DNA of 64,000 nt from Aristolochia californica (taxonomy: Eukaryota; Streptophyta; Magnoliopsida; Piperales; Aristolochiaceae), in contig JARWKL010000004.1 in the NCBI GenBank assembly GCA_029961685.1, forward strand, positions 32,741,645 to 32,805,644, written 5' to 3'. Below are positions 53,267-64,000 of the stretch, piece after piece (the first letter of the stretch is position 1; every line of letters begins with the position of its first letter). The notes beneath the pieces were generated by a model that did no database searches, was not told the origin of the DNA, and saw only the letters and a program-made list of their open reading frames with translations. The position numbers and the translations under genes are program-made.

Positions 53267-55648
53267 TCACCCCCTCCTGAAGAAAGAGCTTGTCCTCAAG
53301 CTCGAAAGTGGGAAATAGAGTCTGGAAAGACTCGAGTGTCTCCCAAGAGGCTTCCACCAATTCCTCGTCAGTCCACTGAACGAGCAGCTCCCATACGTTG
53401 TTAACTAGCCTTGCTTGATGGATATGTGCGGGAGTGGGCATAGACCAGCCATCTTTGAGCGGAGGCAGAGGGGTATATAGCAGTGGAGAGTCTCCCTTGA
53501 ACGGCTTGAGAAGGGAGACATGGAAGACGTCATGTAGCTTTGCATCTGGTGGGAGTTTCAAACGATACACCACAGTGCCAATACGGTGAAGAACCTTGAA
53601 TGGCCCATAAAATTTTGGAGAGAGCTTTTGGCTTTTGATGGTTGCAAGAGAGAGTTGGCGGTATGGTTGAAGTTTGAGCTAAACAAATTCTTCGGGTGCA
53701 AAGGAAAGGGGACGATGTCCTCTGTCATAAGTATGCTTCATTGTGGCTTGTGAACACTGTAACTGAAGGCGGACTTGAGAAAGCATTGCATCTCTGTCGG
53801 CTAATGTTTGGTCCAATGCGGCTACCCGAGAAGACCCTAGTTCATAAGAAAGTAGGTGTGGGGGTTCGCATCCATACACGACTCAAAAAGGTGAAGTACC
53901 CAGTGCGGTGTGGTATGAGGTATTATAACAATACTATGCCCATGCTAACCAACGAACCCACTGCCGGGGAGTGTCCCCCAAAAAGCACCACAAATACATC
54001 TCCAATGTGCAGTTAACCACCTCTGTCTGGCCATCTGTCTGAGGGTGGTATGATGAAGAAAAGGCTATCTTGGAGCCGTGGAGCTTAAATAGTTCCCCCC
54101 AGAATTTACTGGTGAATATAGCATCACGGTCACTAGTGATGGTCTCCGGAAGACCATGGAGGTGGACAATATTATCCATGAAGAGCTTAGCGACTTGTGT
54201 GGCTGTATACGGATGGCTGAGGGCCATAAAGTGGGCATATTTTGAGAACCGATCTACCACAACAAGAATAATAGATTTCCCTGCAGAAGGAGGAAGACCA
54301 TCGATAAAATCTATTGAGAGATCTGCCCATACCTGTGAAGGAAGTTGAAGTGGCTGGAGCAAGCCGGCGGGTTGTAAGGATTCAGACTTATTCCTCAGAC
54401 AGATCTGGCATGCGACAACATAATCAGCAATGACCCGCTTCATACCCCTCCAATAAAACTCCCGACTAAGGCGGAAGTATGTCTTCTGCTGGCCCTCATG
54501 TGTACTATCATGAAAGAAGGCAATAATGGTAGGAAGGAGTACCGATGACTGATGAAGATATATGCATCCTTTATATAGAATGAGACCTTCCTGTAGTGTT
54601 CAGTTATTGTCCTTGGAATGGTTCTCGATTTGAGCTTGTAAGGCAAGGATATCTGGATGATGGCTAGTATCCTGACGGATTGTGTCCAACAAAAGGGACC
54701 TGGGGTGGCTCAGTGCGTGCAGGTGTGAATCCCCCAGTTCTCTACGTGACAAGGTGTCTGCCCCATGGTTGAGGTAACCCGGTTTGTATTCCACCTGAAA
54801 ATCGAATCCCATTAATTTGCTGAGCCAATGTTGTTGTGGGGATGTAGTAAGGCACTGCTCCAATAAGTATTTGAGGCTACAATGGTTTGTCTGGATCAGA
54901 AAAGGTCTGCCCCACAGATACGACCTCCAATGCTGAACGGCTTTGGACAAACCGATGAGTTCCCTTTCTTAAGTGGCTAACTTGTGATGGTGAGGAGCGA
55001 GATGGCGGCTGAAGTAAGCAATGGGGTGTCTCTGTTGCTGCAAGACAGCACCTATACCTCCCCCGGATGCATCACATTCTATTATGAAATTTTTGGCAAA
55101 GTTGGGCAATTGGAGAACTAGATCTGACGTTAATGCATGTTTCAATTGGTTAAACAAGGAGTCCACCACCTGAGACCACTGAAAGCCATGCTTCTTCAAT
55201 AAATTGTGCAATGGTGCTGCCAGCTGACCATATTCTTTGATAAATTTTCTATAATACCTTGTGCGACCAAGGAACCCTTTCAAAGCTGTGACGGAGTGAG
55301 GTGTGGACCATTCCATAACAGCCTGTATCTTGCTGAAGTCTGCTTTCACCCCAGAGGCAGAGATCACATGCCCCAAATAAGCTACTTCGGAAGTGGCAAA
55401 GTCACATATGGGTCGATTGAGAAATAAATGGTGTGCTCGGAGAATTGTGGAAACCTGTCTCAATTGGTGCAAATGTGCTTCCCAAGTTTTGCTATAGACC
55501 TGTATATCGTCAAAAAAAAAAAAAGACATGATTTCCTAAGAAAGGGCAAAATACCTTGTTCATAAGCGCTTGAAAGGTGGACGGGGCATTGGATAGCCCA
55601 AATGGCATCACAAAGAACTTGTAGTGACCATGGTGGGTGCAGAAGGCA
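53267..55648 (-). pseudogene. Chromovirus pol, later part: end of RT, RNase H, integrase, chromodomain
   Basis: In sense: [31 protein letters not shown] and FLGRTRYYRKFI; RNase H (CDASGGGIGAVLQQQRHPIA, then after a stop SLKYLLEQCL, GADTLSRREL); integrase (CQICLRNKSE, DLSIDFIDGLP, TSDRDAIFTS, SYHPQTDGQTEVVN, YGCEPPHLLSYE); VFHVSLLKPF; chromodomain (WELLVQWTDEELVEASWETL, ELEDKLFLQEG). A run of A near 55514-55526 (+) shifts the frame before FFFDD. Stops near 54968, 54599-54480, 53933 and 53678 break the rest. The pol stop lies just inside the LTR. Confidence 0.9.
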
Positions 55649-57618
55649 GTTTTTTTTGACATCCTCCGAATAAACCCGAATTTGATGGTACCCAGATTTC
55701 AAGTCCAACTTGGTAAATAATTGAGATCCGTGTAGCTCATCCAATAATTCATCTACCATCGGAATTGGAAATTTATCTTTGATGGTACGAGCATTGAGTT
55801 CACGGTAATCCACACAAAAGCGCCAAGATTTATCTGATTTTTTGACCAGCAAAACCGGGGACGAAAAGGGGGAATGGCTAGGCTGAATAATACCTTGTTG
55901 TAGAATTTGTTGACATTGCTTCTCTATCTCATCTTTTTGCACATGTGGATAGCGATAGGGACACACTACCACTGGTTCTGTGCCCATCTTCAAATGAATT
56001 TGGTTATCACAAGTTCGTATAGGCAGAAGTGTTGCAGGCTCCAGAAATAAATCCGCATATTCGGCCAACAATGAAGCTAAGTTGTCCCCCTTCGAAGAAC
56101 CCACGGAAAGTGTTTGGAGGCTGCATGGGCGATGGGCACTAGTGCCCTGGAGGGTGATTGGATGGCTGTCCTGTGTAAAACTCATGGTAAGGGATTGGAA
56201 ATCCCATAAGATCATACCCAATTGCTGTAGCCATTTAATGCCCAATACCAGGTCAAAACCAGCCAGTGGTATGACCAAAAAATCCACTACAAAGGAGTGA
56301 CCTTCAATAGTGAAGGGCACTGCTGAACCAATACCAACAGTGGTGACCTTGTCACCATTAGCCACTGAGACTGATATTCCTGACTTCTGCTGCAGTGATA
56401 AACCCAACTGTTGTGATGCCTGGCTGCTTAAAATATTATGTGTGCTGCCTGAGTCATCCAGTGCTAGCAGAATATGATGGTTCATGGTGGTGTGGACCTG
56501 CATGGTATTTGTGCTGTGTAGGCCTGTCATGGTGTGGAGGGAGATTTCTGGTTCCGCCTCCTCGGTTTGGTCCACATCCTCCTGAAAGTCATCCTCTGAT
56601 GGGTCTTCTATTTCTACCCAAAAGAGTCTTTTGCATTGATGGCCCCTTAGGAATTTTTCATCACAGTTGAAACATAGTCCCTGAGCCCTTCTCTGATCAA
56701 TTTTTTCTTTTGTAAGACATTTGATAAATCTAGGTGGTGGTGGTGTTGGAGAGGGGGTGTGGGGTTGAGGCCTTGGGTTAGTGGAAAAAGGGCCATGGGC
56801 CTGTGGGCGAGGTTGCCATGGAGGACGTTTGGTTAATGAATCTAGGAAGAGGCGCTGTTTGGTGTCCAATGCTCTTGCCAAATTCATGGCGTGGGCTTGG
56901 GAGGTGGGGGCTTCCAATTCCACTTCTAGGCGAAGTGGTTCCACAAGGCCAGCAGTGAACAAATTGACATAAAGTTCAGGTCGCACCAAATGAGTTGCAC
57001 GGGCAAGTTTTTCTTGGAACAATTTTTGATATTGTTCTATAGTTCCAAGTTGTTTTAAATTAACCAAATCCCCAACTGGGTTTCTGCGAAGCGGAGGACC
57101 AAACCGTAACATACAATTTTCCTTGAAAAATTCTCAATCATAGACCACAAACTCGTTTTTGAATTGATGAAAACACATAAGTGCTTCATCGAGCATGTGG
57201 AAGGCAGGTAATGGAACCTTGCCCTCGGGCAAAGTTCCTTGATTGGAAAACAAATGATCACACCTGTGGAACCACATTAAAGGGTTGGAAGACCCATCAT
57301 ACGTTGGAAAATCAAGTTTTGTGTACCTGGGCACGGTAGGGGTTGCTGGATTGATGCCCCCACGAGGTTGAGGTGTTTGGCGCAGGGGTGGAGATGGTGG
57401 CAGGGGTTGAGGGTGGTGATGTTCTGCTGTGTGTGAGGAAGAATCCATCTGGGCAGAAAGCTGAGAAAAACCTTCCTCCACTCGGGACAGCTGCATTTGA
57501 AATTTGCCATCAAGGCCATGGATTTGAGATTGTAGATCAACATGGTTCTCTTCGACAAAATTCCGAATTTCTGCAGGGGAAGAGGAATCGCCAATGGTGG
57601 TCCTGTCTGATACCATGA
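55649..57618 (-). pseudogene. Chromovirus gag, protease and first half of RT
   Basis: Gag: frame 57134-57649 (VPRYTKLDFPTYDG, WFHRCDHLF) ends at a stop. The main frame 55460-57112 has YQKLFQEKLARA, the zinc knuckle CFNCDEKFLRGHQC, protease LLALDDSGSTHNILS (DDSGST where LDSGST is usual; the second Asp and Ser are kept), and VLGIKWLQQLG. RT follows with [40 protein letters not shown] and [13 protein letters not shown] run of eight T at about 55650-55657 (+) shifts the frame after EDVKK. The gag frame opens inside the LTR and crosses the primer site, where an ATG (MVSD) lies. Confidence 0.9.
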
Positions 57619-57993
57619 TGTTAGGTTCTCTTGCAATGGATCGAGTCACCCGGTGATCTCCTCTAGCTTCCAGATTGGCTAACGAAGAAGAGAAGGATTT
57701 GGGGGTCTTAGAATGCCCAATGATGTAGGAACATGAGCTTTTGAAGGAGCTCCAACCTTAGCCTCCTTAGAGAGAGTACTTGATCTCGTCTAAGCTAATT
57801 GATCAATACTTGTCTTTCCTTTCATCACTTGACACCCTAAATCGATCAAGGAAACGTCTAAGGTTCTATAATTACAATTAGACCCTTATTGAACTTCAAA
57901 TTATAATTAAACCCCTAAGGTACTGAAATACAAGTTTACTCCATCTATTCTCTGCTCCGGTTCGCCACTCTTGATGCTATGGAGTCCATAACA
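57619..57993 (-). mobile_element. 5' LTR of the full-length chromovirus
   Basis: 375 bp and nearly identical to 52891-53266, so the insertion is young compared with its surroundings. The primer site begins one to three bases inside (ATCATGGTATCAGA on the minus strand). Confidence 0.95.
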
Positions 57994-57998
57994 GCCCA

Positions 57999-58384
57999 TT
58001 ACCCTCACAAAATAATTTAAACTCATTAGACAAATATTCCTTAGCATTATCGGATCTAAGGATTTGATTTTTTTTTCCAAATTGTGTTAGAACCATTGCA
58101 TGAAAGTTTTTAAAAATAGAAAAAATTTATGATCGTTCTTTAAACAAAAACAACCAAGTCACTCGGGTAAAATCATCCAAAAAAGTAACAAAATATTGAA
58201 CTTTATAAATGTTAGAGACCTTTAAAGGGCCCCATACAATAGAATGTATTAATGCAAATGGAGCAGTACTAGTAGTTGTAAGACGAGGAGAATATGTACT
58301 CCTAACATGCTTACTTAATTGACATGCCTCACAATTGAAATTAGGCAAAGATTTAAGAGATGGAACTAAAGAATGAAGTGACAA
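57999..58384 (-). pseudogene. Copia integrase, zinc region and first part of core
   Basis: Frame 58127-58384 has CEACQLSKHVRSTYS and YFVTFLDDFTRVTWLFLFK. Further on, in other frames, come NQILRSDNAKEYLSNEFKLF and CEGNG up to the insertion point. It rejoins LLHQTSCAY at 52885 on the far side of the chromovirus. Confidence 0.85.
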
Positions 58385-58452
58385 GGTAGATGGATGACCA
58401 AGCCGGTTGCGCCACAGTTGAGCCTCGGATGTAGTGGATGGAATAGCAGCTA

Positions 58453-59280
58453 CTAGTGGAAGATTAAAATAATATAAACCCCATTTTTATGGCTGCCACC
58501 AATCACCTGTTTCGTAGTTAGATCCTGAAATATACACGAAGATGGTGAGAAGGTGACAGAACAATTCAATTGTTTGGTTAATTGACTAATAGAGAGCAAA
58601 TTTAATGGAAATTGAGGAACAAATAACACATCTTGGAGAGGAATAGATGCAATAGGAGAGGAGGAACCCTTGCCAAGTACCTTGGTTTGGGAACCGTTAG
58701 CAATAGTGACAAATTTATGGGGAAGACATGGAGACAATGAATGAAGCATGTGTTTGTCACCTGACAAGTTTTCGGAAGCCGCGGAGTCAATGATCCAAGA
58801 GGAAGGGATTGAAGTGGAAGAAAGTATACCTGACGCAATGGTAGTGGCAGCACTAGGGCCTTGTGGTGTAAAGGATTGATCCAATAAGGATTTCAGCTTC
58901 TGAATTGCAGCATAGTCTTCTGTAGAAATAGTCACATTCCCGGAATGAGAATCAGTCCTATCCTCTTTTTTCTCAACATTAAATGAGGTTGGATTGGTTG
59001 TCGCCCAATTAGGCTTGCCATGGAGTTTCCTGCATGAATCCACAAGGTGGTTTTGACCACCACAGAAAGTGCAAAATTGAGGCTTAGTGCGGTAATGGGT
59101 CGGACCCATTCGACCACCTCTATTGCTGTCTCCTCTTGTATTTTTGTCGTGTCCTCAAAATGGGGATGATGTACCCTGATGACTAGAGAACATAGCAGAT
59201 AGAGCATCAATCAAGGAAGGTGGAGATGGATAAAAAATTCATAACAGCATAGCACTGATGTCATCAAATGAGGGAAGGGT
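58453..59280 (-). pseudogene. Copia gag end and protease
   Basis: Frame 58453-59109 has a zinc knuckle (CTFCGGQNHLVDSC), a protease motif SWIIDSAASENLSGDKHML (DSAAS where DSGAS is usual), and NLLSISQLTKQLNCSVTF. Another frame (58932-59210) continues gag upstream. The N-terminal gag, leader and 5' LTR are missing: the sequence ends where the LTR at 59285 starts. Confidence 0.85.
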
Positions 59281-59284
59281 AGAG

Positions 59285-60063
59285 TGTTGAATTTAGGATC
59301 CCTTTTCCAATATTTTGAGCAAGAGAAAGAAGAAAGAAAAAAAGAAAAGGTAAGAAGAGCTCACGGGTAGAGAGAAGAAAAAATAAAAGAGAAAAGAGAG
59401 GTGTGTGCCGAGCAAAGAGAGGGAGGGAGATTAACTCAAGAAGGAGATGTGTAACTTGATTAATTTCGAATTACAACACCTCTATTTATAGTAGAGGAAG
59501 AGATAGAGTGTTAAACACCTAGCCAATACTACCCAAAAGACCGGCCTGTTAGGAGTGGAAGACATAGGTACTTAACCCCAGGACCATAACATCACACCCC
59601 ACCTTCGCGAGCCGACGACCATGGTGGCAACGACACTGGCCCAACCTGGTGGCCTACTCTAGCGGCGGCCTACTCCTAGTGCCCCTTCGCAGTTCTCCAG
59701 GTCGCCCCCTTCGTTAGGTTGCCCCTTCCAAACCTACCAATAATTTTAATCCAGCCTTTGCGTGCCCTGGGACTTGAACTCATGATGTGGGAGCCCGCTC
59801 TGATACCAAATGTTAAGCACCTAGCCAATACTACCCAAAAGACCGGCCTGTTAGGAGCGGAAGACATAGGTACTTTACCCCAGGACCATAACATAGAGTC
59901 CTTATACAATTAGCCATTCAATCTCCCAATTACATTCCAACTCTAACTCTCTAAGATAAGTCTTATAAAAACAATCTACAAGAAGACTAATATGAGTTGA
60001 ACTAGAACTCTTTCTTCAATCACGTGAATATAAGGGAGGAGGCTAGCTCGTGGCCTCATCCTT
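59285..60063 (-). mobile_element. LTR of the 3262 family, hit by a TRIM and truncated
   Basis: It starts TGTTGAATTTAGGATCC. It matches the reverse complement of 3262-3806, including the TATA palindrome (59479-59497) and the TTCACGTGAATATAAGG region near 60020. A TRIM sits at 59509-59893. A chromovirus cuts it at 60064, about 150 bases before its end. No primer site adjoins on the left, so it is not clearly the LTR of the copia beside it. Confidence 0.8.
59509..59893 (-). mobile_element. Complete TRIM element (385 bp), duplication TAGAG
   Basis: LTRs 59509-59591 and 59811-59893, 83 bp each. TAGAG flanks both ends (59504-59508, 59894-59898). The primer site TTTGGTATCAGAGC lies against the right LTR and the tract GGTGGGGTGTGA against the left (minus strand). 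The 219-bp inside has no coding frame. B-box-like TTCAAGTCC at 59770-59778 (minus). This is the cleanest reference copy of the family here. Confidence 0.95.
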
Positions 60064-60452
60064 TGTTGGGATCTTCCCGGGCCATGGATCTCGTCACCCT
60101 TCTTCCTTCTCTTCCCTCCATATTTACCTTTGACGTGGGAAGTATATTTCGATGTTTGGAACGTGGAATGGTGAAAACGAATTGAGCCTTGAAGGTGGCT
60201 CGACCTGGACCTCAAGAGGGAGAATCCGACCTCTAACTTTCTAGTTGATTCAATGCATAATCTCTCATTAAGCCCTTCTTCCCTATAAATAGGATTAGGG
60301 ACGCGATTAACAATCCTAACCCATGGGTCACTAAGTTCATTAAAATTACAATCAAACCAACCCGAACCAAAACCAACATACATAAAAAGGAACATTCCAT
60401 AATTTAATTTCTACGGCTTTTTATTACCTGAGATGCTATGGAGTCCATAACA
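60064..60452 (-). mobile_element. 3' LTR of a third chromovirus
   Basis: It starts TGTTGGGATCTTCCC and ends GTCCATAACA. The pyrimidine tract TCACCCCCTCCTGGAG follows. It is related to 27352-27798 but diverged. Its partner lies outside the window. Confidence 0.9.
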
Positions 60453-63400
60453 TCACCCCCTCCTGGAGAAAGAGCTTGTCCTCAAGCTTGAATGTGGGGT
60501 AGAGAACCAGGAAGGACGCCAGATGCTCCCAGGTAGTGTCAATGGGGTCTGTGTCCACCCACTGTACGAGAATCTCCCAGTCACCCTGAATACGGCGAGC
60601 CTGTAACACTTGAGTAGGAGTAGAAAGTACCCTACCCTCTTGCAGCTGTGACAAAGGTGTGTGGAGTAATGGAGAGTCGACCTGGAAGGCCTTCAATTGC
60701 GAGACATGAAAAACATTGTGGATCTTAACCTCTGGGGGAAGCTGTAAGCGGTAGGCAACTGTGCCAATCCGGTCCAGCACTTGAAAGGGCCCATAAAATT
60801 TTGGGGATAATTTGTAATGCTTTGAGGCCATGAGAGATAGTTGTCGGTAGTGTTGGAGATGAAGCCACACATAATCCCTAGGAGAGAAGACCACCTCCTG
60901 GTGCTTTTTATCGTAAGAGTGTTTCATTGCATGCTGCGCTGCTTGGAGGTGAGTGCACACCTGATTGAGCATATCATCCCTTTCTGCTAAGGCCTGATCC
61001 AGAGTGGCCACCTTGGAAGTACCAGGTTCATACGATAAGAGCCGGGGTGGATCACGACCATACACTACCTTGAAAGGAGTTGTGCCAAGTGCGTTGTGGT
61101 AGGAAGTATTATAACATAATGCTGCCCATGCCAACCACTTAAGTCACCGTTTAGGCGAGTCTCCCACAAAACAACGAAGGTGCATCTTAATAGTTCTATT
61201 GATGACTTCTGTCTAGCCAATGGCCTGCGGGTTGAAGGCGGAAGTGAAAGCCAACTTGGTGCCTTGCAGTTTGAAGAGTTCCTTCCAAAAAGTACTGGTG
61301 AAGATGGCATCTCTATCACTAGTAATGGACGTAGGCACCCCATGTAATCGGACAATATAATCCATGAAGAGTTGGGCAATGTAAGCTACCGTGTAGGGAT
61401 GCACCAGAGGCAGAAAATGGGCATATTTTGAGAAATGGTCAACCACTAAAAAACTAATTGATTTTCCTAAAGATGGAGGTAGTCAATTGATGAAATCCAT
61501 TGAAATATCACACCAGACCTGTGAAGGTAACTGAAGTGGTTGGAGCAACCCGACGAGACTTAATGATTTGGTTTTGTTCCACTGACAAGTCTGACAAGCT
61601 GTCACATAGTCAGTGACACTTCTCTTCATGCCCCGCCAATAAAAATCCCAACTGAGACGGAAATATGTTTTCTGCTTGCCCTCATGTGTGCTATCATGAA
61701 AAGTGGACAGGATGCTGTGAATGAGTGGGGATGTGTGATGCAGATAAATCCTGTTCCAGAACAATAGAGGACGATCCTGGATTGTCCAATGACTATCCAC
61801 GGTACCCTGCTCAATATGATGTTATAACTCAACGAGCTCCGGATGCTGTTGTGTTTCCGCCCGAATAGAGTCCAACAAAAGAAGTATGGGGAAACTGATT
61901 GCATGTAATTGTGGCTCTGGCATGTCCCGGTGAGATAAGGCATATGTCCCCACATTCAAACTGCCTGGTTTATACGCAACAGTGAAATCAAACCCCATCA
62001 ATTTGCTCAATCAATGCTGTTGGGGGGTAGTGGTAAGACGCTGCTCAAGGAGATACTTCAAGTTGCAATGATCGGTCCGTATGAGAAATGAGTGCCCCCA
62101 GAGATAGGGTTGCAAGTGCTGGATGGCTTTCACTAACCTGATCGGTTCCCTTTCATAGGCAGCGAGTTTGTGATGGTGTTGGCCCAACTGTCTGCTGTAA
62201 TAAGCTATTGGGTGGCCATGTTGCTGTAATACTGCACCGATACCCCCACCTGACGCATCACATTCAACCACAAACAATTCATCAAAGTCTGGTAGTTGCA
62301 AGACCGGCGCTAAAGATAATGTGGTCTTCAACTGCTGAAAAGAAGAAGCTGCTGTCTCGGACCAAAGAAATGCATTTTTCTTAATGAGATTATTGAGTGG
62401 AGTAACAATCTGTCCGTAGTTACAGATGAATTATTTGTAATATCCAGCGAGCCCCAAAAAACCCCTTAATGCTTAGATGGATGTGGGAAGAGGCCAGTCG
62501 GTGACTGCCTGTATTTTACTCTGGTTGACCTTCACACCCTCTGCTGATATAACGTGCCTCAGATATGCCCCTTCGGGTGTGCCCATGGAAAGCTTGGATT
62601 GGGTTAAAACCAAATGATGGGAACGCAAGAGAGTAAAAACTTGGTGAAGATGATGAAGGTGCTCGTCCCATTTTTCGCTATATACCAGGATATCATAAAA
62701 AAAAAAAAGAACAAACTTCCTAAGAAGAGAATTAAATACCTCATTCATGAGTGCCTGGAAAGTGGAAGTTGTGTTAGATAGACCAAATGCCATGACTAGA
62801 AACTCGAAATACCCATGGTGCGTCCTAAACGTTGTCTTCTCCACATCTGATGGATGAACCCGAATATGATGATAACCTGACTTTAGATCCAACTTTGTAA
62901 ATAAGGTAGCTCCATGTAATTCATCTAATAACTCGTCAACCTTTGGTATAGGAAATTTATCTGTAATTGTATGAGCGTTGAGCTCCATGTAGTCAACACA
63001 AAACCACCAAGACCTGTCATGTTTCTTGACCAGTAAGATGGGGGGTGAAAAAGGAGACCTACTAGGTTGAATAATTCCTTGGGCGAGCATATTTTGGTAT
63101 TGGTGCTCAATTTCATCCTTCTATAAGTGGGGGTAACAATAAGACATGACCACCACTGGTTCAGTCCCCATTTTCAACCTGATGCGGTGATCACAATGGT
63201 GAATAGGTGGGAGGGTAGTAGGGGACTGAAATAAATCACCAAATTTTGTAAGTAAATTAGTTAACTTACAGTGCTCAGTGCTCTGGACCTGAATTTCCTG
63301 AAGTGTGCAGGGCACAGTAGCATGTGTGCCATGAAGGGTAATCTAACGCTTGGTAGCTGTAAACGTCTTGGTAAGTGATTTGAAATCCCACAAGATAGGC

Positions 63401-63864
63401 CCCAACATTTGGAGCCATTTAATTTTAAGTACCAAAGCAAACCCTGCCTGTGGAATGACCAACAAATCGGCTACGAAGGAGTCCCGCTCAATACAAAATG
63501 GTGTGGTTATAGAGATATCCACACAGAAGATTTTGGCCCCATTGGCCTCTGAGACGGATATGCCGGTGTTCTGCTGTATAACGAATTCAAGCTATTATGC
63601 GGCCTACTGACTTATGAAGTTATGGGTGCTGCCGGAGTCAACTAAGGCTAGTAACTAGCAGTGTTACAAACCTGCCCGAACTTGCATTGTGTTCAAGTTG
63701 TGCATGCCAATCATAGCATGGAGTGAAATAGCAGGTGCATCCTGTTCGGTCTCAACACAGTCTTCCACTGGTTGATCTTCCTCTAGGTCATCGAAGGCCT
63801 CCAAACAGAATAACCTCTTGCAGAGGTGACCCTGTACATATTGTTCATCATAGTTATAACAAAG
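60453..63864 (-). pseudogene. Third chromovirus gag-pol from zinc knuckle to chromodomain, broken
   Basis: In sense: zinc knuckle CYNYDEQYVQGHLC (second Cys replaced by Tyr), decayed protease, RT ([58 protein letters not shown], so the FFDD motif reads FFYD), RNase H (CDASGGGIGAVLQQHGHPIA, RTDHCNLKYLLEQ), integrase (CQTCQWNKTK, TSDRDAIFTSTFW, then FNPQAIG), and the frame 60436-61134 with YGRDPPRLLSYE, VFHVSQLKAF and WEILVQWVDTDPIDTTWEHL. Stops lie near 63120, 62440, 61482 and 61146. A fourth element interrupts it at 63865. Confidence 0.9.
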
Positions 63865-64000
63865 TGTTATGGACTCCAAAGCATCACGAATTATCTACAG
63901 GCATAGGAATTAAATTATGTCAATTTACTTTTAATGTAATTCCATTTGGTTTGGTTTGGTGGTTTAGATGTAATATGTCATGAACTAATTGATCCATGGG
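63865..64000 (+). mobile_element. Start of a fourth chromovirus LTR, plus orientation, continues past window
   Basis: It starts TGTTATGGACTCCAAAGC and matches the reverse complement of the LTR ending at 27798 (TAGGAATTAAATTATGTCAA, then TTTGGTTTGGT). It lies inside the gag of the third chromovirus in the opposite orientation. Confidence 0.85.

Larger units (their letters stand above)
52891..57993 (-). mobile_element. Full-length chromovirus, 5.10 kb, duplication GCCCA
   Basis: LTRs 52891-53266 (376 bp) and 57619-57993 (375 bp) are nearly identical. GCCCA flanks both ends (52886-52890, 57994-57998), inside a copia integrase core. The primer site is ATGGTATCAGA against the right LTR. The tract CTTCAGGAGGGGGTGA precedes the left LTR on the minus strand. 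Length, LTR size and chromodomain fit Reina-like elements. The coding region is broken by stops and by frameshifts at homopolymers. Confidence 0.95.

Noticed and set aside
22918..59810. tRNA genes at the GGTATCAGAGC sites
   Set aside because: Only the primer-complementary end is present, always next to an LTR. No cloverleaf can be built.
59285..60063. 5' LTR of the copia at 57999-59280
   Set aside because: There is no primer site at the border, and the N-terminal gag and leader are missing. Left as a separate LTR.

Overview
This window looks like repeat-packed heterochromatin from a flowering plant. It contains Ty3/gypsy chromoviruses with chromodomains, Athila-type gypsy elements, Ty1/copia elements, primer-binding sites complementary to initiator-Met and Asp-type tRNAs, and degenerate telomere repeats of the Arabidopsis type. 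I see no intact host gene and no RNA gene. Almost every open frame is a broken retrotransposon gene or a gene fragment carried inside a retrotransposon. The species cannot be told from the sequence alone. Names of host genes rest on recognition of protein motifs from memory and were not searched.

Layout. 1-1016: LTR remnant, then a chromovirus chromodomain and its 3' LTR. 1017-4690: 3' half of an Athila-like element (integrase, long noncoding tail, LTR) carrying a nested solo LTR and a run of 45 G. 4691-9561: a non-coding copia derivative and a decayed copia gag-pol. 9562-11664: a non-autonomous LTR element with an unrecognised cargo. 11665-16580: copia fragments, two non-coding copia-like elements and an interstitial telomere-like tract. 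16581-37050: two Athila-like non-autonomous elements in tandem (B and C) that share one LTR. B is interrupted by a solo LTR and by a gene-capturing LTR element (21363-25628). The shared LTR is interrupted by a TRIM/chromovirus chimera (27352-31339). 37050-47242: tandem satellite, 15 complete monomers of about 670 bp plus a partial one. 47243-51330: non-coding element interrupted by a second gene-capturing chimera (48261-50389), then a copia gag start facing an inverted LTR. 51356-59284: copia gag-pol split by a full-length chromovirus (52891-57993). 59285-64000: an LTR hit by a TRIM and by a third chromovirus, which is itself hit by a fourth at the window edge.

The most interesting system is a set of LTR elements that appear to depend on the resident chromovirus. 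They comprise TRIMs with 82-83 bp LTRs and larger elements carrying pieces of unrelated cellular genes. Chromovirus, TRIM and one gene-carrying element begin TGTTATG, and all end in AACA or a close variant; the second gene-carrier begins TGATATG. All use an iMet-type primer site and have a similar purine tract ending GGGGTGA or GGGGTGTGA. Two elements with target-site duplications, one exact and one 4 of 5, are TRIM chimeras. One replaces gag, protease and the start of RT with TRIM sequence. The other joins TRIM sequence to a fragment resembling the plant FAM114/DUF719 gene. A third element holds an intronless piece of a CLPTM1-family gene and a likely NUP96/98 fragment, plus two TRIMs joined tail to tail inside a single duplication. 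This suggests that chromovirus particles copy TRIM and cellular RNAs and join them by template switching.
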